A stretch of DNA of 64,000 nt. It comes from Pseudomonas furukawaii. Lineage in GTDB: Bacteria > Pseudomonadota > Gammaproteobacteria > Pseudomonadales > Pseudomonadaceae. The stretch lies in NCBI RefSeq assembly GCF_002355475.1, contig NZ_AP014862.1:496001-560000 (forward strand), written 5' to 3'. The first letter of the stretch is position 1. Each line of letters starts with the position of its first letter. Under the pieces are notes generated by a model, which saw only the letters and a program-made list of their open reading frames with translations, ran no database searches and had not been told where the DNA came from. A program made the position numbers and the translations under genes. Of the stretch, positions 27,403 through 35,633 are shown in pieces.

Positions 27403-27870
27403 CGTTGTGGTGTCGGGATGCTGCCCTTCCAGCAGCTCCGCCACATCCTTCATCCGCACCCACTCGCGGCCCTGCCATTCCATCAGGTTGAACTCCTTGC
27501 CCTGCCAGGTGAAACGACGTTGCCGGGGCAGGCTGGGGTTGGCGGCCGAGCGCAGGGCGGGCACCACTTCGCCGGTGAACCACTGGCGCAGGCTGCGATT
27601 TTCCGGGTGGTAGAAGTTCACCTTGAGCAGCTCGCACACCGCGCTTTCGCTGATGAGCAGCTGGGTTTCCACCTCGCCCTGGTGATTCTCGATGCGTGCG
27701 TGGCGCCACTGGTCCGGGTCCAGCTTGCGTGCCAGGTGCCTATCGAATCGGCGGTTGGTCAGTGGGCCCAGGTCGTGGGCCACCACCCAGACCTGATCGT
27801 CGATCAGCAGGGCGCGCAGCGCGCGGTGGTGACGGTGAAACACACTGGGGACGAAATAATCGTGGGACAT
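27397..27870 (-). CDS. Bro-N domain phage antirepressor-like protein
   Basis: A 157-aa protein with an N-terminal Bro-N domain (about residues 5-110), including DDQVWVVAHDLGPLTNRR and LKVNFYHPENRSLRQWFTGE. Bro-N proteins are DNA-binding antirepressors of phages; isolated copies are common in Pseudomonas chromosomes. GAAGGAGT precedes the ATG. The TAG stop is made by the terminal CTAC of the adjacent repeat array, so the native C-terminus may have been trimmed when the repeat arrived. The upstream leader folds like a C4 antisense RNA, the usual regulator of phage antirepressors. Confidence 0.8.
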   Translation of the reverse strand: MSHDYFVPSVFHRHHRALRALLIDDQVWVVAHDLGPLTNRRFDRHLARKLDPDQWRHARIENHQGEVETQLLISESAVCELLKVNFYHPENRSLRQWFTGEVVPALRSAANPSLPRQRRFTWQGKEFNLMEWQGREWVRMKDVAELLEGQHPDTTTL

Positions 27871-27914
27871 GTCGAGACTCCTTCCTTGCTGGGGGAGCCG
27901 CCACCTGTTCCTGA

Positions 27915-28012
27915 CTGCGTGAGGGTGGCGGACCGTACGAGGTGTGGAATCCCGGCTCATGAACCAATACCGGTGGGCTGGTGCCCTCCTCGCACGGTCC
28001 GCCATAGATGGC
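27915..28012 (-). ncRNA. C4-antisense-RNA-like leader of the antirepressor gene
   Basis: On the minus strand, GGCGGACCGT (28003-27994) pairs perfectly with ACGGTCCGCC (27936-27927). Between the arms lie ACCAGCCC, GGTTCATGAG and CGGGATTCCAC, with a small CCGG/CCGG hairpin. From memory these words are typical of C4 antisense RNAs of P1-like and other prophages, which repress antirepressor synthesis from the same transcript. The position, directly upstream of a Bro-N antirepressor gene, fits. I recognise this by motif and structure only; a covariance-model hit is not available here. Confidence 0.55.
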
Positions 28013-28068
28013 CAGTGTCATCGAATCGAATTTCTACTCGCTGACCCTGCTTATGGCGGTATTGCGAA

Positions 28069-28090
28069 GTTCATGAGTGCGGGATTCCAC
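28069..28090 (+). other. Mirrored degenerate copy of the C4-like core
   Basis: The plus strand here reads GTTCATGAGTGCGGGATTCC AC, matching the minus-strand core GTTCATGAGCCGGGATTCC AC at 27944-27964 with one base change and one insertion. It is thus an inverted, partly decayed second copy. The rest of the 27871-28236 gap shows no gene; it holds a short GCAGCC-GA-GGCTGC hairpin at about 28100-28113 and the ribosome-binding site of the next gene. Confidence 0.55.
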
Positions 28091-28236
28091 TCCCGGTCGC
28101 AGCCGAGGCTGCAACGGGGGGAGACGCTAGCGGCCCGCTTTGTAGGCCTTCAAGGCTGATGGCCGGTAGGAATCATCGGAGGACGCGCCCGGCGAATCCG
28201 GTGCTAGGATGCGCGCTGCCAAACAAGGAGCAGGAC

Positions 28237-28734
28237 ATGCTGTACGTAGTGATGCTGGGCGGCCGCCATCCCCGCGCGAAGATCGAAGTGCACGACGTGG
28301 CGTTCGCCCTCGCCGACAGCCTGGAAGCCACCTATCCGCAACTCCGGGAAGGCTGGTTCGGCAGCCCCGAGGGCCTGCACCTGGACTCCTGGATGGCCGT
28401 CGACGGCGTGGACGGCTACAAGCTGCACTTCACCTCCCTCGCCCCCGCCCCGGGCGACCCGCGCCTCTACTTCATCAACCTCGGCGGCTACGAAACCGGC
28501 ATCTTCGGCGAGGCCCACAGCTACCTCCTGGTCGTCGCCCGCGACAAGGCCGAAGCCAAGGCCAAGGGCAAACACCGCCTCGCCGCCCTGCACTGGGACA
28601 AACCCCACACCGACAACCTCCACGATGTGGACGACTGCATCCCGGTCGACCTCGTCTCCGGCCGCTACGTGCAACTGGTGCCGGGGGAGCATCGGGGGAT
28701 CCGGTCGGGGAATGATTATGTGGTGCTGGGGTGA
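28237..28734 (+). CDS. DUF1543 domain-containing protein
   Basis: A 165-aa soluble protein of the DUF1543 family. It begins MLYVVMLGGRHPRAKIEVHD and carries the conserved GWFG and LYFINLGGY segments. Function unknown. An ACAAGGAG site precedes the ATG at 28237, which excludes the longer in-frame extension starting at 28159. The 3' end touches a truncated toxin gene on the other strand, so the downstream junction is a deletion or recombination point. Confidence 0.85.
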   Translation: MLYVVMLGGRHPRAKIEVHDVAFALADSLEATYPQLREGWFGSPEGLHLDSWMAVDGVDGYKLHFTSLAPAPGDPRLYFINLGGYETGIFGEAHSYLLVVARDKAEAKAKGKHRLAALHWDKPHTDNLHDVDDCIPVDLVSGRYVQLVPGEHRGIRSGNDYVVLG

Positions 28735-28802
28735 TTGAGAGCGGCCTGGACGATGCCGTCGAGATCGCTCTGTGCCTTTTCAGTCGGCGAGATCGTTCGC
28801 AC
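28716..28802 (-). pseudogene. Truncated RelE/ParE-type toxin gene remnant
   Basis: From a GTG at 28802 the minus strand encodes VRTISPTEKAQSDLDGIVQ, the N-terminal helix pattern of RelE/ParE toxins (…W-T-x-K-A-x-x-D-L-x-x-I). After about 19 residues it runs into the antisense of the DUF1543 gene and stops at 28716. Some 70 residues of a normal toxin are missing. The start overlaps the end of the antitoxin remnant by 23 bp in another frame, as in intact modules. Confidence 0.7.
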
Positions 28803-29016
28803 GTTTCACCCACTTGGCCTTCACGGCTTCGATGTCGGTCAAGTTGCCGGCCTCAGCGTCCCTGAGCCCTTCCTGAATGGCTTCCACATGCCATGACTCG
28901 GCATCCAGATAACGCGAAAGCGCAGGCTTCAGGTGGTACAGGCGGTCACGATTCGTTGCGGCGGCGAGCTGGTTGAGCCGATTGACGCGTCCATCATCGA
29001 TACGGAGCGAGTCATC
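28780..29016 (-). pseudogene. CopG/ParD-type antitoxin gene lacking a start codon
   Basis: The minus strand from 29016 is open for 78 codons and reads DDSLRIDDGRVNRLNQLAAA, then TNRDRLYHLKPALSRYLD and a helical tail ending VKRANDLAD. This is a ribbon-helix-helix antitoxin: beta strand SLRI, then the helices. No in-frame ATG, GTG or TTG precedes it, because the frame runs straight into the end of the IclR gene (stop at 29012). The first few codons were therefore lost when the flanking segment joined here. Confidence 0.75.
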
Positions 29017-29788
29017 CCACGGTGATGGCCTGGGTGACTTCCATCAGCAGCGGCACCAGTTTCTGTTCGACCTGTTCGGTCGGCCACAGGCTGAGCTGAG
29101 CGGTGATGTTGACCGCCGCCACGGTCTGGAAATGGACGTTGCGGACCGGCGCGGCGATGCCGATCTGGCCGATCATCACCTGCTCACAGGTCAGGGCGTA
29201 GCCTTGCGCACGTGTTCGCAGGATCGTCTCGAACAGCGCCTCGCCATCCACCTCTGTGCGCGGGGTGTAGCGGGTGGGCTCGATGCCGGCAAGGCTGGCG
29301 CGGATCGCCTCGTCCGGCAGCGCCGATAGCAGCACGCGCCCGGCGGACGTGCACCAGGCTGGCATTCGCCGGCCCGGCAGCATCTCGGCGAAGGTCTGGT
29401 TCTGCCCCGGAATACGCATGACGTAGACGATGTCGTGGCCGCTGAGCACGCTGAGGTTGACGGTCAGGTTGCACCGCTCGCGAAGCAATTGCAGGGCCGG
29501 CAACGTGCGGCTGATGAGCGGGTCGGCGTTGAGGTAGAGGAAGCCTAGTTCCAGGGCTTTGTGGGTCAGGCTGTAGCGCCGCGAGCGCTCATCCTTGGAG
29601 AGGTAGCCCAGCTCACACCAGGTGTGGGTGAAGCGCTGGGCGGCGCTCTTGGTCATGCCGCAGCTGTCCGCCAGTTCGGTCAGGCCGATGGAGGCCTGAC
29701 CGCTGCGGAACACTTCCAGCACGCGGATGCCTTTCTCCAGTGTCTCGATGAACTGCGGATGTGTGTGCCGTGGGTCTTTATCGCTCAA
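29012..29788 (-). CDS. IclR-family transcriptional regulator
   Basis: A 258-aa regulator from a TTG start. The N-terminal winged HTH is at about residues 14-75 (LTELADSCGMTKSAAQRFTH) and an IclR effector domain at about 90-255 (GRRMPAWCTSAGRVLLSALP). The frame is open to an ATG at 29848, but that has no ribosome-binding site and would place the start next to the operator. GGGAGG lies 9 bp before the TTG. Divergent from the amidase gene, so probably the regulator of the amidase/MFS unit. Confidence 0.85.
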   Translation of the reverse strand: MSDKDPRHTHPQFIETLEKGIRVLEVFRSGQASIGLTELADSCGMTKSAAQRFTHTWCELGYLSKDERSRRYSLTHKALELGFLYLNADPLISRTLPALQLLRERCNLTVNLSVLSGHDIVYVMRIPGQNQTFAEMLPGRRMPAWCTSAGRVLLSALPDEAIRASLAGIEPTRYTPRTEVDGEALFETILRTRAQGYALTCEQVMIGQIGIAAPVRNVHFQTVAAVNITAQLSLWPTEQVEQKLVPLLMEVTQAITVG

Positions 29789-29857
29789 CTGATTGGGCCT
29801 CCCTGTTGTGGGCGGAACATACCACGCCTTGACCCCGTCAACGGTCATTGCCTATAA

Positions 29858-29897
29858 GTTGTATCGCGATACAACAAGAAGTATCGATTAGCGATAC
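29858..29897. promoter_or_regulatory. Twin operator palindromes between IclR and amidase genes
   Basis: GTTGTATCGCGATACAAC at 29858-29875 is a perfect 18-bp palindrome. GTATCG-ATTAG-CGATAC at 29881-29897 is a second, perfect interrupted dyad with the same half-site. They fill the divergent promoter between the IclR and amidase genes and end 17 bp before the amidase ATG. An IclR-type repressor bound here could control both directions. Confidence 0.82.
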
Positions 29898-29913
29898 ATT
29901 TAGTGAGGCAAAC

Positions 29914-31344
29914 ATGACCGGAACCCTCGATCTCGAGTTAACCGAACGCTCTGCATGCGACCTGGCGACGGAGATCCGCAGTGGGCATTTGTCCGCCAGG
30001 GAGTTGACCAGCGCCTGCCTGCAGCGGGTGGAACGGCTCAATCCGACCCTGAATGCGCTGGTGACCGTCGATGCCGAGGGCGCACTCGACAGGGCCGCTT
30101 GCGCCGACGAGCGCCAGGCCCGTGGGGAAACGCTGGGCCCACTGCACGGGCTGCCGGTTGCGCACAAGGACTCTTTTCTCACCAAGGGGATGCGCACGAC
30201 CTGGGGATCGCGAGTGTTCGCCGATCATGTACCAGACCAGGATTCCCTGATCGTTGCCCGCCAGGCGGAGGCGGGGTCGATCCTGCTGGGCAAGACCAAC
30301 CTGCCCGAGTTCGGTGCGGGCTCGCAGACCTTCAACGAAGTCTTTGGCGCGACCCGCAACCCCTTCGCACCTGAGCTGACCTGTGGTGGGAGCAGCGGTG
30401 GCTCGGCCGTGGCGCTGGCCACTGGGATGGTCGCTCTGGCGGACGGCACCGACATGGGGGGATCGCTGCGCAACCCCGCGAGCTTCTGCAACCTGGTGGG
30501 GTTGCGGCCGTCCATGGGGCGAGTACCCAACTGGCCGAACACCAACAGTTTCGGCCAACTGACCGTCGCCGGTCCCCTGGGACGCTGCGTGGCCGACGTG
30601 GCCTTGCTCTTGAGTGTGATCGCCGGTCCGGATCGGCGCGACCCGCTGAGTGTCGACGCACCGGCCAGCGTGTTTCGCGGGAGGCTGGAGGCCGATTTCA
30701 AGGGGGCGCGAATCGCTTACAGCCCGGACCTGGGCGGCTTGCCGGTCGCCCGGGAGGTGCGGACGGTCATCGACCAAGGTGCGCTGAGAATGGCCGACCT
30801 GGGGGGCTCGGTCGAGCAGGCGGAGCCGGACTTCGCGGGGGCCGCCCAGGCTTTCCAGGTGCTGCGTGCGCTCACCTATGCGACCGGCTATGCCCATTTG
30901 CTGAAGGACCGGCGCCATCTGCTGAAGGAGGACCTGGTCTGGAATATCGAGCTGGCGCAGCGCTTCAGCGTCCAGGATGTGATCGCGGCCGAGGCGGTCC
31001 GTGCCCGGCTGTTCCGCGATACCCAGGCGCTGCTGGAACGCTACGACTTCCTGGTCGCGCCGGTCAGTCAGGTGTTGCCGTTTCCGGTGGAGCGGCCATT
31101 CGTCGAGCGGATCGGAGAGCGGCCCATGGGGAACTACATCGAGTGGATGAACAGTTGCTCGCTCATCACGCTCACCGGCCACCCGGCCATCTCACTGCCT
31201 TGCGGATTCAGCGACGACGGCCTGCCGGTCGGCATCCAGGTGATCGGCCGCTATCGCGACGAACTGACGCTGCTGAAGTTCGCCCAGGCCTTCGAAACCC
31301 TCAATGCACCCCAAATCGCTCGCTCTCGCGTGCGGCGCTGGTAG
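29914..31344 (+). CDS. Amidase signature-family enzyme
   Basis: A 476-aa hydrolase of the amidase signature family. The Ser-cisSer-Lys catalytic triad is visible: K85 in VAHKDSF, S160 in CGGSSGGS and S184 in DMGGSLRNPAS. These enzymes hydrolyse amides; close relatives include GatA, indoleacetamide hydrolase and aryl-amide hydrolases. Its partner is an MHS-type transporter 63 bp downstream, and an IclR regulator is divergent, giving a compact uptake-and-hydrolysis unit for an unknown amide. GTGAGG precedes the ATG at 29914. Confidence 0.87.
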   Translation: MTGTLDLELTERSACDLATEIRSGHLSARELTSACLQRVERLNPTLNALVTVDAEGALDRAACADERQARGETLGPLHGLPVAHKDSFLTKGMRTTWGSRVFADHVPDQDSLIVARQAEAGSILLGKTNLPEFGAGSQTFNEVFGATRNPFAPELTCGGSSGGSAVALATGMVALADGTDMGGSLRNPASFCNLVGLRPSMGRVPNWPNTNSFGQLTVAGPLGRCVADVALLLSVIAGPDRRDPLSVDAPASVFRGRLEADFKGARIAYSPDLGGLPVAREVRTVIDQGALRMADLGGSVEQAEPDFAGAAQAFQVLRALTYATGYAHLLKDRRHLLKEDLVWNIELAQRFSVQDVIAAEAVRARLFRDTQALLERYDFLVAPVSQVLPFPVERPFVERIGERPMGNYIEWMNSCSLITLTGHPAISLPCGFSDDGLPVGIQVIGRYRDELTLLKFAQAFETLNAPQIARSRVRRW

Positions 31345-31407
31345 TCGCCAGCGCGCCATCGCTGCTCGAGGTCTTCACAACAATTCCAATACTGATCAGG
31401 AAGCGAC

Positions 31408-32730
31408 ATGACCCATCAACAGAATGCTCATCCAACGACATCGTCCAGTCATAGTCGACAGCCTATCCGGGCTGCGGCTGGATCCTTCCTGGGCACCTTG
31501 ATCGAGTGGTTCGACTTCTACATCTACGCAACCGCATCCGCACTCATCTTCAGTCATGTGTTCTTCCCCGGGAGCAGCCAGTTCCTGGGCACCTTGTCAT
31601 CGTTCGCCACGCTGGCGGTGGGCTTCCTGGCCCGGCCGCTGGGCGGCATCGTGTTCGGCCATCTGGGCGACCGCTTCGGGAGGAAGTACTCGCTGATCCT
31701 GACGCTGCTGCTGATGGGCGTTTCGACCGTTGGCATCGGCCTGCTGCCTTCCTATGAGCAGGTTGGCATCCTGGCGCCGATCCTTTTGGTGCTGTTGCGG
31801 ATATGCCAGGGAATCGCGGTGGGCGGGGAGTGGGGCGGTGCAGTGCTATTGGCCAGCGAGCACGCGCCGGAGGGCAAGCGGAGTTTCTATGCGTCCTTCG
31901 CGCAACTGGGCAGCCCGGCCGGACTGGTGTTGTCGTTGATGGTCTTCCGCTTCATCAGTGAAATGCCCGAGGAGGCGATGTATGCCTGGGGTTGGCGGTT
32001 GCCTTTCATTGGCAGCGTCGTGCTGCTGTTGCTGGCCTTCGTGATCCGCAGCAGGGTGAATGAGTCCCCTGAGTTCGAGGCCCAGGCCAAGGCGGCGAAG
32101 ACGGAGGCATCGCCCATCCGCCTGGTGCTGCGGGATTCCTGGCCGCTGGTGCTGCTGGTGATGGGGGCCTGCACCATCGGTATCTCGTCAGCCTATTTCA
32201 CCAACACCTTCATGATCGCCTACGCCACCCAGTACCTGGGTATCAAGAGTTCGATGATCCTGGAGTGCCTGTCGATCGTCGCCGTCGTGCAGTTGATCAA
32301 CCAGCCGATTGCCGCATGGCTCGCCGACAGGGTCGGGGCCGGGCGTTTTCTGCTCATCACATCCGGGTTGAGCCTGTTTGTCCCCTACCTGATGTTCAGC
32401 CTGGTGAGCACAGGGCAGAGCCTGATGATCATTCTCGGTATCTCGCTGACGAAGGTCTTCTCCTCGGCGTTCTATGCCGTGATCGCCGGCTATGTCGTCT
32501 CGGTGTTTCCGGTCAGCCAGCGCTACTCCGGCATCTCCCTGGCCTATCAGGGCTGTGGCGCCTTGATCGGCGGCACGACGCCCATGATTGGCACGCTGAT
32601 CGCCGGCCAGTCCGCCGGCCAATGGTGGCCATTGGCGCTGTTCTACACGGCGCTGGCGCTCATCTCGTTCGTTTGCGTGCTGCTGCTGATGCGTCGCCGC
32701 GAGGCGTTTGCGGTGGCGGCGTTGCGTTAA
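31408..32730 (+). CDS. MFS transporter, metabolite:H+ symporter (MHS) type
   Basis: A 440-aa transporter with 12 hydrophobic segments. It has GTLIEWFDFYIYATAS near residue 30, the MHS signature, and the MFS loop GHLGDRFGRKYSL near residue 90. Relatives import dicarboxylates, shikimate, alpha-ketoglutarate or aromatic acids. GGAAG precedes the ATG. It follows the amidase gene on the same strand and probably supplies its substrate. Confidence 0.87.
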   Translation: MTHQQNAHPTTSSSHSRQPIRAAAGSFLGTLIEWFDFYIYATASALIFSHVFFPGSSQFLGTLSSFATLAVGFLARPLGGIVFGHLGDRFGRKYSLILTLLLMGVSTVGIGLLPSYEQVGILAPILLVLLRICQGIAVGGEWGGAVLLASEHAPEGKRSFYASFAQLGSPAGLVLSLMVFRFISEMPEEAMYAWGWRLPFIGSVVLLLLAFVIRSRVNESPEFEAQAKAAKTEASPIRLVLRDSWPLVLLVMGACTIGISSAYFTNTFMIAYATQYLGIKSSMILECLSIVAVVQLINQPIAAWLADRVGAGRFLLITSGLSLFVPYLMFSLVSTGQSLMIILGISLTKVFSSAFYAVIAGYVVSVFPVSQRYSGISLAYQGCGALIGGTTPMIGTLIAGQSAGQWWPLALFYTALALISFVCVLLLMRRREAFAVAALR

Positions 32731-32783
32731 TGAGATCGGCAAGGGCCCGCCGCCTACCTAACTTCCGCCGGAGAACGCATGAC

Positions 32784-33191
32784 GTGAAATTTCCCGTTGC
32801 ATTGCACAAGGATCCCGATTCCGACTACGGCGTTACGGTGCCCGATGTACCGGGCTGCTTCTCCGCCGGTGCCACCGTCGCCGAGGCCCTCGATAACGTG
32901 CTGGAAGCCCTTACTCTGCACTTCGAGGGATTGGTAGCCGACGGGGATGCGCTTCCGCAGCCCCAGGATGTGGACATCCACATCGCCAACCCCGACTTCG
33001 CGGGTGGCGTGTGGGCTGTGGTGGACTTCGACATCACTCCCTATCTGGGCAAGACGGTGCGATTCAATGCCACCCTGCCCGAGAACCTGCTGCAGCGCAT
33101 CGACGAGCGGGTGAAGCGCGACCATCGTTACGCTTCTCGCTCGGGGTTCCTGGCCATAGCCGCGCTCCGGGAGCTTGCTGCAGGGCACTGA
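32784..33191 (+). CDS. hicB: HicB-family antitoxin, no HicA partner seen
   Basis: A 135-aa HicB protein starting at GTG: VKFPVALHKDPDSDYGVTVP, followed by DVPGCFSAG, the standard partial RNase-H fold. A C-terminal ribbon-helix-helix (about residues 90-135) provides DNA binding. GGAGA lies upstream of the GTG; the nearby ATG at 32779 is in a dead frame. The hicA toxin normally precedes hicB, but the 53 bp upstream contain no hicA and the MFS gene ends at 32730. The antitoxin is therefore an orphan. Confidence 0.82.
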   Translation: MKFPVALHKDPDSDYGVTVPDVPGCFSAGATVAEALDNVLEALTLHFEGLVADGDALPQPQDVDIHIANPDFAGGVWAVVDFDITPYLGKTVRFNATLPENLLQRIDERVKRDHRYASRSGFLAIAALRELAAGH

Positions 33192-33233
33192 AAGCGGCGG
33201 GGCGCTCCGGGCAATGGCCAGACAGCTAGAACG

Positions 33234-33309
33234 CAAAAGCCGCGCAATGCGCGGCTTTTGATTTGGTGGGCCCACACGGACTCGAACCCTGGACCAAAGG
33301 ATTATGAGT
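33234..33309. other. Left attachment repeat (att): tRNA 3' end plus terminator
   Basis: Contains the CAAAAGCCGCGC-AAT-GCGCGGCTTTTG hairpin and the tRNA 3' part through the anticodon loop. It matches 42936-43011 except C33289 against G42991. That mismatch breaks one T-stem pair. No 5' tRNA half follows, so this is the duplicated core and not a gene. Confidence 0.88.
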
Positions 33310-33635
33310 TGCCTGGAAACGCTGCAAGCCCAGTGAAATCGGGCGTAGCTTAGCGCAGGTGCAGTTAACTGAAAGCATCGTCGTAGAGCGGGTTAAGCGT
33401 AATTGAGCGAAATCTGTAAAAGCTGGGCACTGTACCGCCAGTGTACTGTTTTTGGTGTCCAGAAGCGTTCAGCTTCTTGATTGGTTGTCTGATGATGAAA
33501 GCGCTCAAGGCTTTGAACAGGCTGCTGCCCAGCATGCGTTTCCGGCAGAGGCTAGCCACGACCACCAGGCTGGACTTGACCTAGTCCTGTGACTAAGCTA
33601 CGCCCCTGTTAATTTGCCGCTGTTCGAGAGTAAAA
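33310..33635. other. Island left-end spacer, no supported gene
   Basis: 326 bp without a recognisable gene. A 66-codon minus-strand frame (33365-33565) has no ribosome-binding site or family resemblance I can name. The segment just before 33636 contains GTTCGAGAGTAAAA, the weak leader of the methylase gene. Confidence 0.5.
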
Positions 33636-34433
33636 ATGGAGCTTCAACCAATAATTAAATGGGCGGGTGGCAAAAGATGGTTGGTGCGTAAATCCTCAGA
33701 GCTCTTCCCTACCGAATTCAATAAATATATCGAGCCATTCTTGGGCGGTGGTGCGGTTTATTTTCATCTGCAGCCTAAGAAAGCAATTTTGTCAGATGTG
33801 AACCCAGAGCTAATCAATGTGTACTCTGCTGTCCAGAAGAACTGGAAGCGAGTGGTTGAAATTCTCAAGGAGCATCAGGCTCTCCATTGCAAAGAGTACT
33901 ATTACATTGTTCGGGGGCAGTCGCCAAAAACAATCTATGCCAGAGCTGCTAGGACGCTATACTTAAATAGAACGTGCTGGAATGGCTTGTATCGGGTTAA
34001 TCTTGATGGCCAGTTCAATGTTCCGATTGGAACAAAGTCAAATGTTCTAATGGATGTTGATGCATTCCCTCAAATTGCTCAGCTATTTAGTTGTGCAGAG
34101 TTTGTGGTCGCGGATTTCGAGCAGATAGTTGATCGTGCAGAGAAAGATGATTTTGTATTCATTGATCCGCCATATACTGTGAAGCATAACTATAATGGCT
34201 TCATAAAATATAATGAAAATCTTTTCCGCTGGGAGGATCAAGTAAGGCTCAGGGCCTGTGTTACGAGAGCTGTAGGTCGTGGCGCTAAAGTCCTTGTGCT
34301 TAACGCGAATCATGAGTCGATAGTAAAGTTGTACGACGACTACGAGCAGATAGTTCTTTCCAGAAGTAATGTGCTGTCAGGAAAGAGCGAGTTCAGGGGA
34401 ACATATCAAGAACTCGCTGTTAAATGCTGGTGA
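33636..34433 (+). CDS. DNA adenine N6-methyltransferase, Dam/D12 class
   Basis: A 265-aa methyltransferase. The SAM motif appears as IIKWAGGKRWL (residues 6-16) with FLGGGAV (35-41), and the catalytic DPPY is at 177-180. Order and length match Dam-type enzymes (recognition is GATC in Dam itself; here unknown). AT-rich compared with the host, so recently acquired. It is convergent with the DGQHR gene (9-bp gap) and no cognate endonuclease gene adjoins it on the same strand; it may modify host DNA for the neighbouring defence genes or act as an orphan. Confidence 0.88.
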   Translation: MELQPIIKWAGGKRWLVRKSSELFPTEFNKYIEPFLGGGAVYFHLQPKKAILSDVNPELINVYSAVQKNWKRVVEILKEHQALHCKEYYYIVRGQSPKTIYARAARTLYLNRTCWNGLYRVNLDGQFNVPIGTKSNVLMDVDAFPQIAQLFSCAEFVVADFEQIVDRAEKDDFVFIDPPYTVKHNYNGFIKYNENLFRWEDQVRLRACVTRAVGRGAKVLVLNANHESIVKLYDDYEQIVLSRSNVLSGKSEFRGTYQELAVKCW

Positions 34434-34442
34434 TTTTAAGGG

Positions 34443-35633
34443 CTACTCGCCAAAGTACTTGTTTTTAAGATCTTTGTACAAGGCGCTTTCTCCGCTGGTT
34501 CCAGGCTTGTAATTGTCAACTGTAAAGTCATTGTCGTTAAGATCTATTGCTTTGAAAATCTCAAGGAAAGATTCTTTGCTGAGGACGGTGCCTATAGCCT
34601 CGCGGTCGATGTAAATGTCCTTTAAGAAGCGCATTAGCGCCATGAAGCCATTGGTTTTACTTAGCATTGTGCCTTTGTTTTGACTGTGCCAGGCTTCGGG
34701 CCAGCGTTCTTGTACTGCATCAAAATAATTCCAAATTACATCAGTAAGGTCGTAGTCTCTATCCTCTAGCATCATTCCACGAAATATCATCTTTTCAAGA
34801 TCTTTGGATGATGGTGCTCGTGGTTTCTTGCCTCTCAAGTATAAATCGCGATCCTCAACAGCAAGAGAGTTTGGGTAGCTTACGTGCCTCATCAGCGCTT
34901 CAACAAATGCCGCTTGCGTGATCGCCACCGCTTCGGTTTTGGGCCCTGCTACACCTAAGCGTTTGATCTTATGCCTGAAAGGGCTTCCATCGGTTTCATT
35001 TAGCGCAACAGCAACTTGGTGGCATAGCTTTTGTGGGCTTTTTGCTTTTGCGAGACTATATAAGTCGTAAACAAGGCTTTTGTTGACTTTTGTCTGTGCT
35101 TGGTTGACGACTGAAAAAATATACGCTTCTGAAGCAGGGTCTAAGTCGACAAAAATACTGACGTTCATGTCAAATTTCTTATCTTTGACATATCCCTCTA
35201 GTCCTTTGATACGATGCTGTCCATCAAGTATTTTGGCAATTTTTTCGTATGGTACTCCCTCATCGCTATCGTTGACTCCGGACTTTGATTCAAATATTTT
35301 CAAGCGCTTGCTACTTGCGTCATATTCGACGCAACTTTCCGGAATGGATAGAATTATCGCAGTTGGAAAGCAGGCGTCAAAAGTATTTACATACTGATTT
35401 AGTTCGCTAACTCGACTTTTTGATACGTGCCTTTGTATTCCGAGCATGGTTTCAAAACCATGCTCTTCTTCTTCAACTCTACGGGTGTCCGCATAGGTTA
35501 TTTCAATCAGTTTTGAGTAAGGAATGCTGGCGATAAAGAACTGCCCAAGCGGCTGTTCAACTGCTATGCAGTCAACAGAAAATTCTTTTTTGTCGGCACT
35601 TTCAGTGAATGGCAACATAGCGTTAAATTTCAT
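34443..35633 (-). CDS. DGQHR-domain protein (DndB-like)
   Basis: A 396-aa protein with the diagnostic ILDGQHRIKGL (DGQHR at residues 137-141), preceded by SIPESCVEYD and followed by FVDLDPASEAYIFSVVNQAQ. DGQHR domains occur in DndB, the regulator of DNA phosphorothioation, and in many defence-island genes of unknown function. No dndCDE genes are here, so this is not a Dnd locus. Its ATG overlaps the stop of the upstream membrane-protein gene by 4 bp, so the two are translated together and probably work together. Confidence 0.83.
   Translation of the reverse strand: MKFNAMLPFTESADKKEFSVDCIAVEQPLGQFFIASIPYSKLIEITYADTRRVEEEEHGFETMLGIQRHVSKSRVSELNQYVNTFDACFPTAIILSIPESCVEYDASSKRLKIFESKSGVNDSDEGVPYEKIAKILDGQHRIKGLEGYVKDKKFDMNVSIFVDLDPASEAYIFSVVNQAQTKVNKSLVYDLYSLAKAKSPQKLCHQVAVALNETDGSPFRHKIKRLGVAGPKTEAVAITQAAFVEALMRHVSYPNSLAVEDRDLYLRGKKPRAPSSKDLEKMIFRGMMLEDRDYDLTDVIWNYFDAVQERWPEAWHSQNKGTMLSKTNGFMALMRFLKDIYIDREAIGTVLSKESFLEIFKAIDLNDNDFTVDNYKPGTSGESALYKDLKNKYFGE

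Noticed and set aside
27923-28012. A simple rho-independent terminator for DUF1543 or the Bro-N gene
   Set aside because: The 10-bp stem encloses 57 nt with conserved internal words and no T-run; it is upstream of both genes, so a structured leader fits better.
33234-33309. A second tRNA gene at the left att repeat
   Set aside because: Only the 3' part through the anticodon loop is present; the 5' half is missing and one T-stem pair is broken.
34443-35633. A Dnd phosphorothioation locus suggested by the DndB-like DGQHR protein
   Set aside because: No dndA, dndC, dndD or dndE homologue lies anywhere in the window.
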